DNA from: Pseudomonadota bacterium
GTDB taxonomy: Bacteria; Pseudomonadota; Alphaproteobacteria; Acetobacterales; Acetobacteraceae
Length of the DNA: 5,419 nucleotides
Reading direction: 5' to 3'
Assembly (NCBI GenBank): GCA_021826565.1
Contig: JAKAZJ010000179.1
Span: 1-5,419 of the forward strand
Shown here: piece after piece, positions 1-5,419 of the stretch
Layout of the letters: each line of letters opens with the position of its first letter
How positions within the stretch are numbered: the first letter of the stretch is position 1
Notes under the pieces: generated by a model
The model's database searches: none
Told to the model about the DNA's origin: nothing
What the model saw: the letters and a program-made list of their open reading frames with translations, nothing else
Program-made: the position numbers and the translations under genes

Positions 1-59
1 GCCGCGCCAATCACGCCGGCGGGGATCAGGTCCGACCACGAAGCGGCGGGTTGGCGCAT
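1..59 (-). CDS. Possible 5' end of an unidentified minus-strand gene (partial)
   Basis: Reading leftward from an ATG at 59, about 19 codons are open to the window edge and give MRQPAASWSDLIPAGVIGA. The polar beginning followed by a hydrophobic stretch (LIPAGVIGA) would suit the first membrane segment of a transporter or a signal-anchor, but this is too short to assign to any family. No strong Shine-Dalgarno sequence precedes the ATG, and in-frame alternatives such as a TTG near 92 exist. The gene would lie on the same strand as, and downstream of, the CobW-family GTPase gene, separated by a spacer with an inverted repeat. The stretch could equally be non-coding, because the opposite strand is also open here. 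Confidence 0.3.
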   Translation of the reverse strand, partial: MRQPAASWSDLIPAGVIGA

Positions 60-98
60 GGCGGGGGCAGAATGGTCGGAAACAGTGAACAAGGTGGT

Positions 99-163
99 AA
101 CGTGGCGGCCCCTCGGGACGGGCGAGGCAGCAGCGGCCCGGCATCGACCGTGGCCGCCACGTT
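99..163. repeat. Perfect 12-bp inverted repeat enclosing a smaller hairpin
   Basis: AACGTGGCGGCC at 99-110 is the exact reverse complement of GGCCGCCACGTT at 152-163. The 41-base spacer contains a second dyad, CCTCG at 111-115 and CGAGG at 123-127, with a 7-base loop. The element lies in the 145-bp gap (60-204) after the GTPase stop codon and before the possible gene starting at 59. As minus-strand RNA it could fold into a long branched hairpin and act as a terminator, attenuator or processing site; as DNA it could be an operator. There is no T-run after it, so it is not a textbook Rho-independent terminator. Nothing else recognisable lies in this gap. Confidence 0.55.
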
Positions 164-204
164 TCAGACCGGCCGCCCCGCGCCTCAGTACCGCGTGACC
201 GCAG

Positions 205-1185
<981 letters not shown>

Positions 1186-1228
1186 CGCGGTTCCTCCCTC
1201 GCGCCACGAACATCACGGAGGACACGTC
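1186..1228. promoter_or_regulatory. Compact divergent intergenic region with two ribosome binding sites
   Basis: The 43 bp between the two divergent start codons carry a strong Shine-Dalgarno site for each gene. The minus-strand site GAGGGAGGA (complement of about 1192-1200) serves the GTPase, and the plus-strand GGAGGA (1217-1222) serves the propeller gene, 6 bases before its ATG. These two sites fill most of the gap, so there is no room for two full promoters between the genes. At least one, and probably both, must start inside the opposite gene, or transcription comes from further away. I see no clear -35/-10 pair or operator dyad here. Confidence 0.6.
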
Positions 1229-2437
1229 ATGGCGCAAGAAGACACGCGCGGGTTCCGGCTGCTGGCGCAGGACATGCTGGGAAATGCGGGCAATATCGGC
1301 GAAGGCGTCAGCCTGCAACTGGCCCCCGACGGACGGCGGATTCTGTGGATGGCGCATGAATGCGCTCCCAAGAACTACACCGCGGTGGACGTGACCGATC
1401 CGCGCCATCCGCGGGTGATCCTGCAGACCGAACTGCCGCACCGCAACGTGCGGTCCAATTCGCTGGAGATCTGCGGCCAGATCATGGCGGTGGCGTATCA
1501 GACCGGGACCCATGGGGCGGAGCCGGCGGGGATCGAGCTGCTGGATATCTCGAAACCCGAGGCGCCGCGCCGCGTCGGCTATTTCGACTGTTCCGGCCCG
1601 GCCTCTCGCGGGGTGCATCAATTGTGGTTCGTGGATGGGAAGACGATCCATTTCTCCGGCGGGGCGGCGGATTTCATCCCGCGCAACAAGCTGGACGACC
1701 AGTGCTACCGCGCCATCGACGTGTCCGACCCGTCGCGCCCGCGCGAACTGGGGCGCTGGTGGTATCCGGGCACGAAAGAGGGCGATGACGCGCCGCCGCC
1801 GCCGCGGCATCCGAAATTCGATACCGGATTCCGCGCCCACAACACCAATGTGTATCCGGATCATCCCGACCGCGCCTATGTGGGCTATATCGATGGCGGG
1901 GCGGTGATCCTGGACATCTCCGATATCGGCCGCCCGAAACAAGTGGGCGCGTGGAACCCGCACCCGCCGTTCCCGGGCTTCACCCACACCGCCATGCCAT
2001 TGTTCGACCGCGATCTGCTGATCTGCTCGGATGAATGCGTGCGCACGGAAGGGCTGGACTGGCCCAAGCTGGTCTGGATTCTGGACATGCGGCGCGAGGA
2101 CAATCTGGTGCCGATCGCGACGCTGCCGCTGCCGCCGGTGGGCGATTACGCGCCCGGTGCCCGCTACGGCGCGCATAACCTGCACGAGAACCGGCCGGGG
2201 CCGGCGTTCACCTCCGACACGCTGATCTTCGGCACTTACTTCGGCGGCGGGCTGCGCGTGCACGATATTACGGACCCGTTCCAGCCGCGCGAGGTGGCCG
2301 CGTTCGTGCCCCCGGCGCCGGGGGGAGCCGGGACGCGGCCTTCGATGATCAACGATGTGTATGTCGATGAGAACCGGGTCGTGTACGCGGTGGATCGGTT
2401 CTCCGGCGGTCTCTATGTGCTGGAGATGACCGCGTAG
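1229..2437 (+). CDS. LVIVD-repeat beta-propeller protein
   Basis: This 402-residue protein is built from repeats of the LVIVD type (COG5276-like), each ending in a strand such as AVDVTDP, ELLDISKP, AIDVSDP, VILDISD, VWILDMR, LRVHDITDP or LYVLEM. These occur near residues 52, 102, 162, 226, 282, 342 and 395, about 50-64 residues apart, which predicts a seven-bladed propeller. There is no signal peptide or membrane segment, so it is probably cytoplasmic. Histidines recur near the predicted inner strand of successive blades: H71 (HRNV), H130 (HQLW), H204 (HNTN), H253 (HTAM) and H316 (HNLHE). This arrangement recalls metal-binding propellers such as the selenium-binding protein/methanethiol oxidase group, but metal binding here is inference. 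The ATG start has GGAGGA 6 bases upstream. The gene is divergent from the CobW-family GTPase, and its 3' end overlaps the convergent gene by 25 bp. The family has no single known function; enzyme, scaffold and binding roles are all possible. Confidence 0.85.
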   Translation: MAQEDTRGFRLLAQDMLGNAGNIGEGVSLQLAPDGRRILWMAHECAPKNYTAVDVTDPRHPRVILQTELPHRNVRSNSLEICGQIMAVAYQTGTHGAEPAGIELLDISKPEAPRRVGYFDCSGPASRGVHQLWFVDGKTIHFSGGAADFIPRNKLDDQCYRAIDVSDPSRPRELGRWWYPGTKEGDDAPPPPRHPKFDTGFRAHNTNVYPDHPDRAYVGYIDGGAVILDISDIGRPKQVGAWNPHPPFPGFTHTAMPLFDRDLLICSDECVRTEGLDWPKLVWILDMRREDNLVPIATLPLPPVGDYAPGARYGAHNLHENRPGPAFTSDTLIFGTYFGGGLRVHDITDPFQPREVAAFVPPAPGGAGTRPSMINDVYVDENRVVYAVDRFSGGLYVLEMTA

Positions 2438-3012
2438 GGGCGGCGGAAGGCGCCGCGGGGCAGGCGCTCGCCTTCCCAGAAGGCGCCGAAGGTCGCGGTC
2501 AGGAACGCCTCGGGCGCGGTGGCGCCCAGGCGGACCGTGGTTATGCCTGCGGGCGTGGGCGCCTGGTCCAGCAACACCGCGAGCGGGCCGTCGGCCGTGC
2601 GGAAGGCGATATCGGCGAACACATACCCGTCCGGCCCCGGCAGCCAGGCGCGCGGCAGGGGGCGGGGGGCGGACCACAGGAAATCCTCGGGCGCGAACAG
2701 GCCGTCGAAGCGGGCCAGGCGCGCGATCAGGGCGGGGCGGGCGGCGGCAATTGCGGCCTCGGCCCAATCGAAATACGCGGTGACGAAGCGTTCCCGCTTG
2801 CGGGCATAATCGCCACACAGGCTGGCGCACCAGGCCCGCGCCGCGGCCACGCGCCCGGCGTGATCGGCGGGCATCCCGGACAGGACCGACAGCGGCAGCG
2901 GGTCGGTGTTCAGCCGCAGCAGCCCGCCGGTGTCGGGCGCGCCGAGCAGACGCGGGTCGTCCGGTGTCATGGTGCGCGGCATCCGGTCGAGCCCACACAG
3001 GATGCGTGCCAC
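2413..3012 (-). CDS. Unrecognised 199-codon protein, probably coupled to the exporter gene
   Basis: I do not recognise this protein. The composition looks like a genuine soluble globular protein: an alpha-helical middle (about residues 50-103, including WCASLCGDYARKRERF and YFDWAEAAIAAARPALIARL) followed by a probable beta-rich part (about 120-165, with GYVFADIAFR and PLAVLLDQ). Two cysteines, 62 and 66, sit in CASLC. No membrane segment or signal peptide is apparent. The longest open form begins with GTG at 3012, 4 bp after the stop of the exporter gene, with AGGCGG immediately before it; this is too close to be an ideal ribosome site, so coupled translation is likely. In-frame ATGs at 2982 and 2970 (MPRTM) are alternatives with weak upstream signals. 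Its 3' end overlaps the convergent propeller gene by 25 bp. The role is unknown; shared transcription with the exporter is the only functional clue. Confidence 0.65.
   Translation of the reverse strand: MARILCGLDRMPRTMTPDDPRLLGAPDTGGLLRLNTDPLPLSVLSGMPADHAGRVAAARAWCASLCGDYARKRERFVTAYFDWAEAAIAAARPALIARLARFDGLFAPEDFLWSAPRPLPRAWLPGPDGYVFADIAFRTADGPLAVLLDQAPTPAGITTVRLGATAPEAFLTATFGAFWEGERLPRGAFRRPYAVISST
2445..2476. repeat. 8-bp inverted repeat just after the propeller gene stop
   Basis: GGAAGGCG at 2445-2452 pairs exactly with CGCCTTCC at 2469-2476 across a 16-base loop. It begins 8 bases after the TAG of the propeller gene, where a transcription stop is expected, but lies inside the coding sequence of the convergent gene. 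There is no T-run after it, so it is a weak terminator candidate. The decamer GAAGGCGCCG occurs at 2446-2455 and again at 2479-2488, so the dyad may simply reflect local GC-rich repetition. Confidence 0.3.
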
Positions 3013-3016
3013 CCGC

Positions 3017-4546
3017 CTATTCCGCCGCCGCCCGTTCGACCGTCGGCCGCTGCCGGCGCAGCAGCAGCAACAGCAGCAGCGGCGGGATGACGATGAAGGT
3101 CATGGCATAGAAATCGTTGTTATAGGCGATGATCTGCGCCTGCCGGTCGATCATCGCATTGAGCAGCGCCGCGCCATGCGCGGTGGCCGGATCGAGGAAC
3201 CGCGTCACCGCCCCGGCCCCCTGCAACAGCCGGTTGAACGGCGTGATTCCGGCCGCCATGTCGGCGTGCATCGCCTGGGCGGAGCGTTCCAGGGTGAAGG
3301 TGGTGACCGAAATACCGATCGCCTGGCCCATGTTGCGGCCCAGCGCCTGCAACGCGGTCGCGTCCCCGCGCAGCCGCGCCGGCAGGGTGACGAACGCCAC
3401 CACCGTCATCGGGTTGAAGATCAATCCGATCGCGAAACCCTGCGCGATCAGGGTCAGCATGGTCTGCGTCTCGGTCACATCCGGGGTCCATCGGCTCATC
3501 ATGTGCAGCGCCAGGCCCAGCAGGGTCAGCCCCACCGCCATGATCTTGCGGCTATCGACGCGCGCGCTGAGCCAGGAGGCGAAGAACATCGCCCCCATGG
3601 TGCCGAAGCCGCGCGGGGCCAGCGCGATGCCGGCATCGAACACCGGGTAGTCCGCCAGGTCCTGCAGATACGGCGCCAGCAGCGCGGAGGTCGCCAGCAT
3701 CACCATGGCGACGAAGAAGCCCATCGAGACCGAGGCGACGAAGTTGCGGTCGCGGAACACCGCCGGGTCCAGGAACGGGTGCCGCGCGGTCAGCATATGC
3801 ACCACGAACAGATACAACCCCAGCCCGGCCAGCACCGCGTACAGAATGATCTCCCGCGAGGCGAACCAGTCCAGCAGTTGCCCGCGGTCCAGCATCATCT
3901 GCAACGCGCCCACGCCCAGCGCCAGCACCGCGAAGCCCCACCAGTCGAACCGCAATTCCCGCTTCGGGTCGGTGTTGGGCAGGAACAGGATCAGGCCGAT
4001 GATGGCCACGATGCCGAACGGCAGGTTCACGTAGAACACGTAGCGCCAGTTGTACATGTAGGTCAGATAGCCGCCGAGCGTGGGTCCCATGATCGGCCCC
4101 AGCATTACGCCGGAACTGAAAATCGCCATCGCGTGGGCACGCTTGTGGAACGGGTAGATGTCCAACATGGTTGCCTGCGATAGCGGCACCAGGGCGGCGC
4201 CGCACATCCCCTGGCCCAGGCGGAACATCACCATCTGTGTCAGCGTCTCGGCCGCGCCGCACAGCATGGAGAACGCGGTGAACCCGACCAGGCACAGAAT
4301 GAACAGGCGCTTGCGGCCGAACCGGATCGCCATCCAGCCGACCGGAGCGGTCATGATCGCGGCGGCGATGACGTAGGAGGTCAGGACCCAGGTGATCTCG
4401 TCCTGAGTCGCCGACAGGCTGCCCTGCATATACGGAAGCGCGACATTGGCGATCGCGGAGTCCAGCACCTGCATCAGGGTCGCGATCATCGCGCACCCGG
4501 TAATCAGGGCGCGATGGGGCACGTGGATCGGATCGGCGCCGGACAT
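3017..4546 (-). CDS. DHA2-family MFS multidrug exporter (EmrB/QacA-like)
   Basis: This 509-residue inner-membrane proton/drug antiporter has the length and 14-segment plan of the DHA2 family of the Major Facilitator Superfamily. Visible motifs, numbered from the ATG at 4546, are D1 LDSAIANVALP (28-38), motif A GWMAIRFGRK (70-79), motif B RLGQGMCGA (109-117) and motif C, SGVMLGPIMGPTLGG (145-159). The late loop (MHADMAAGITPFNRLLQG) and the final segment also fit EmrB-like pumps. The last helix ends in a run of seven leucines, encoded by a CAG/CTG-rich tract around 3058-3082 on the plus strand. The frame stays open upstream to 5104, but that extension runs opposite the copper genes and lacks protein character, so the start at 4546 is preferred although its ribosome site is weak. 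No HlyD/EmrA partner is visible; the next gene downstream is the unknown 199-codon gene. The substrate cannot be told from sequence. Confidence 0.92.
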   Translation of the reverse strand: MSGADPIHVPHRALITGCAMIATLMQVLDSAIANVALPYMQGSLSATQDEITWVLTSYVIAAAIMTAPVGWMAIRFGRKRLFILCLVGFTAFSMLCGAAETLTQMVMFRLGQGMCGAALVPLSQATMLDIYPFHKRAHAMAIFSSGVMLGPIMGPTLGGYLTYMYNWRYVFYVNLPFGIVAIIGLILFLPNTDPKRELRFDWWGFAVLALGVGALQMMLDRGQLLDWFASREIILYAVLAGLGLYLFVVHMLTARHPFLDPAVFRDRNFVASVSMGFFVAMVMLATSALLAPYLQDLADYPVFDAGIALAPRGFGTMGAMFFASWLSARVDSRKIMAVGLTLLGLALHMMSRWTPDVTETQTMLTLIAQGFAIGLIFNPMTVVAFVTLPARLRGDATALQALGRNMGQAIGISVTTFTLERSAQAMHADMAAGITPFNRLLQGAGAVTRFLDPATAHGAALLNAMIDRQAQIIAYNNDFYAMTFIVIPPLLLLLLLRRQRPTVERAAAE

Positions 4547-4582
4547 GACGGCAGTCTGGCGGGTTCGGTGCGGTGGCGCCAG

Positions 4583-4595
4583 GGTGGCTGCCACC
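4583..4595. promoter_or_regulatory. Perfect palindrome upstream of the exporter gene, possible operator
   Basis: GGTGGC-T-GCCACC is a perfect 13-bp dyad, about 37 bases upstream of the exporter ATG and just left of the copper promoter candidate. It could be an operator for a repressor of the exporter or a short hairpin in its leader. No regulator gene is visible in the window. In DNA this GC-rich a dyad of this size may occur by chance. Confidence 0.3.
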
Positions 4596-4600
4596 ACCCC

Positions 4601-4630
4601 TTGACCTTCCAGCGCTGGGAGTTCCCACCT
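4601..4630 (+). promoter_or_regulatory. Candidate CueR/HmrR-type copper-responsive promoter of the chaperone/ATPase operon
   Basis: TTGACCTTCC at 4601-4610 matches the -35 element and left half-site of CueR-regulated copA promoters. It continues into an imperfect dyad: ACCTTCCAGC (4604-4613) against GCTGGGAGTT (4614-4623), 8 of 10 positions complementary. The following CCACCT/CACCTT near 4625-4631 would be a poor -10 at a spacing of 18-19 bp, the lengthened spacing expected of MerR-family promoters. The box lies 29 bases before the start of the CopZ-like gene. CueR-type sensors bind Cu(I) and twist such promoters into an active form. The right half-site is degenerate (GGGAGTT rather than GGAAGGT) and the inter-half spacing is one base shorter than usual, so this is a candidate only. 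Confidence 0.55.
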
Positions 4631-4647
4631 TCCCAGCAACGGAAGCC
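4627..4647 (+). promoter_or_regulatory. Second CueR-like dyad with canonical half-site spacing
   Basis: ACCTTCC (4627-4633), seven bases, then GGAAGCC (4641-4647) reproduces the 7-7-7 arrangement of CueR-type operators, with CTTCC and GGAAG exactly complementary. It overlaps the end of the first candidate box and sits just before the ribosome binding site GGAGAG (4649-4654). No proper -35 precedes it and a -10 would fall on the ribosome site, so it is less likely to be a promoter than a second binding site. TCCCAGC (4631-4637) also pairs with GCTGGGA (4614-4620), which could form a leader hairpin. Confidence 0.35.
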
Positions 4648-4658
4648 CGGAGAGACCG

Positions 4659-4895
4659 ATGACCGCCCCCACCTCAGCCCAAGAGATCGACCTCGCCATC
4701 ACCGGCATGACCTGCGACGGCTGCGCCAATGCGCTCACCCGCGCGCTGTCGCGCGTGGACGGCGTGGCGCAGGTCGCGGTTGATTTTGCCACCGCCCGCG
4801 CCCACGTCGCCGGCAGCGCCAGCACGGATCGTTTGGTCGCCGCGGCCGAGAACGCCGGCTTCGGCGCCACCCCGGTACCGGGCGGCGCGGGATAG
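4659..4895 (+). CDS. copZ: CopZ-like copper chaperone, single HMA domain
   Basis: This 78-residue cytosolic protein is one heavy-metal-associated (HMA) domain with the ferredoxin-like fold, which carries Cu(I) and hands it to the N-terminal domains of a copper ATPase. The metal site is GMTCDGC (residues 16-22), with cysteines 19 and 22. The helix after it (ANALTRALSRVDGV), the VAVDFATARAHV strand region and the closing AAENAGFGA are typical of the family. A short N-terminal extension (MTAPTSAQE) precedes the first strand. The ATG is supported by GGAGAG (4649-4654) 4 bases upstream. The next gene begins 11 bp after the stop and its ribosome site overlaps the TAG, so the two are co-transcribed and probably translationally coupled. 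A copper-sensor-like box precedes the gene. Silver or another soft metal cannot be excluded, but copper is most likely. Confidence 0.87.
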   Translation: MTAPTSAQEIDLAITGMTCDGCANALTRALSRVDGVAQVAVDFATARAHVAGSASTDRLVAAAENAGFGATPVPGGAG

Positions 4896-4899
4896 GAGG
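4894..4899 (+). promoter_or_regulatory. Ribosome binding site overlapping the chaperone stop codon
   Basis: AGGAGG at 4894-4899 shares its first two bases with the TAG stop (4893-4895) of the CopZ-like gene and lies 7 bases before the ATG at 4907. It is a near-perfect Shine-Dalgarno sequence that fixes the start of the ATPase gene and suggests that a ribosome ending on the chaperone can reinitiate on the ATPase. Confidence 0.8.
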
Positions 4900-4906
4900 T
4901 TGGTCC

Positions 4907-5419
4907 ATGGATACGGCGATCGCCACCCCGGTGGATCACGATCGGCGGCATCTGCGGCTGCCGATCGAGGGCATGACCTGCGCCACCTGCGCCGGTCGGG
5001 TGGAAAAAGCGTTGAATCGCCTGCCCGGCGTGCAGGCCAGCGTGAACCTCGCCACCGAAATCGCTGACATCAGCTTCGCGCCGGCGACCACCGATCCGGC
5101 GCAAATCGCCGAGGCCGTCACCGACGCCGGCTATACGGCCGCGCGCGATCGGCGGGCGTTCGCGATCACCGGCATGACCTGCGCGACCTGCGCGGGGCGG
5201 GTGGAAAAGGCGCTGTCGGCGGTCCCCGGCGTGCTGCGCGCCGAGGTGAACCTGGCGACCGAAAAAGCCATGGTCGAGGGCTTCGGCCTGCGTCCCGCTG
5301 CCCTGATCGGGGCGGTGCGGGACGCCGGCTACGACGCCGTGCTGCTGACCGGGGAGGCCGAGGCCGACCGCGCGCGGGAGGCGGCGGACGCGCGCCGGGC
5401 GTGGCGCGACCTGCTGCGG
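4907..5419 (+). CDS. copA: Cu+-exporting P1B-type ATPase, N-terminal part (runs off the window)
   Basis: The first 171 codons of a heavy-metal P1B-ATPase are present; the gene continues past the right edge, so the membrane segments, the CPC metal site and the DKTG phosphorylation site are not visible. Two consecutive HMA domains each carry GMTCATCAGRVEKAL: cysteines 25 and 28 in the first, and 92 and 95 in the second. The two sites are 67 codons apart, and both domains share PGV, VNLATE and DAGY. A charged, alanine-rich helix (GEAEADRAREAADARRAWRDLLR) follows, as expected just before the first membrane helix. The role would be ATP-driven export of Cu(I) from the cytoplasm, receiving metal from the small HMA protein encoded upstream. 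The ATG at 4907 is fixed by AGGAGG 7 bases upstream. The MTCATC sites and the neighbouring chaperone favour Cu+ over Zn/Cd/Pb subtypes, but the decisive membrane motifs lie outside. Confidence 0.9.
   Translation, partial: MDTAIATPVDHDRRHLRLPIEGMTCATCAGRVEKALNRLPGVQASVNLATEIADISFAPATTDPAQIAEAVTDAGYTAARDRRAFAITGMTCATCAGRVEKALSAVPGVLRAEVNLATEKAMVEGFGLRPAALIGAVRDAGYDAVLLTGEAEADRAREAADARRAWRDLLR

Noticed and set aside
111..127. A mini-ykkC-like (guanidine) RNA hairpin, because the loop contains ACGG
   Set aside because: Only one such hairpin is seen, whereas the motif needs two with defined loops and a nearby ribosome site on the same strand.
1..198. C-terminal part of a plus-strand gene open from the left edge to a TGA at 196-198
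   Set aside because: The translation has no family features and contains the inverted repeat in its middle. A leftward gene starting at 59 looks slightly more plausible, though neither is proven.
60..204. A cobalamin riboswitch or Zur box beside the CobW-family gene
   Set aside because: No B12-box-like GCCACTG core is present, and no AT-rich Zur-type palindrome is visible. The gap is also downstream of the GTPase gene, not upstream.
2413..3012. A PD-(D/E)xK nuclease fold suggested by the FADIAF...AVLLD strands
   Set aside because: The expected lysine and spacing are not present, so the resemblance is too weak to claim.
2906..4183. A 425-codon plus-strand open frame opposite the exporter
   Set aside because: Its translation is dominated by H, Q, R and G, the usual signature of the complement of a GC-rich membrane protein gene.
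4547..5104. N-terminal extension of the exporter frame up to 5104 (695 codons in total)
   Set aside because: It runs opposite the CopZ/CopA genes, has no recognisable domain, and family length and the first D1 motif fit the ATG at 4546. The divergent regulatory region also falls inside the extension.

Overview
The window is very GC-rich, with codons strongly biased to G or C in the third position and long spurious open frames opposite the real genes. Gene density is high and most genes have clear Shine-Dalgarno sites. The gene types (CobW-family GTPase, LVIVD-type propeller, EmrB-like DHA2 pump, CopZ/CopA pair) and the base composition fit a GC-rich alphaproteobacterium, perhaps near Acetobacteraceae/Rhodospirillales. 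That placement is inference; no rRNA or other marker gene is present.

Layout. Positions 1-59 may hold the start of a minus-strand gene that runs off the left edge. Positions 60-204 are non-coding and contain a perfect 12-bp inverted repeat (99-110/152-163) around a smaller hairpin. A CobW/COG0523 metallochaperone GTPase occupies 1185-205 on the minus strand. Only 43 bp away, and divergent from it, a cytoplasmic LVIVD-repeat beta-propeller protein runs from 1229 to 2437; five of its blades appear to start with a histidine. Its 3' end overlaps by 25 bp the end of a convergent, unrecognised 199-codon gene (3012-2413). That gene lies 4 bp downstream of a complete DHA2-family (EmrB/QacA-like) drug exporter (4546-3017), so the two probably form a minus-strand operon.

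A 112-bp divergent region (4547-4658) then separates the exporter from a plus-strand copper operon: a 78-residue HMA-domain copper chaperone (CopZ-like, 4659-4895), followed 11 bp later by the N-terminus of a Cu+ P1B-ATPase (CopA-like, 4907 to the right edge) with two HMA domains. The divergent region carries TTGACCTTCC and related inverted half-sites that resemble the box of CueR/HmrR-type MerR copper sensors.

How the genes work together. The right end is a copper-efflux unit: CopZ binds Cu(I) and hands it to CopA for export, probably induced by a CueR-like activator encoded outside the window. The left pair (GTPase plus histidine-rich propeller) may be a metal-insertion partner and its client, but this rests only on their arrangement and motifs. 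No mobile element, tRNA, rRNA or CRISPR array was found.
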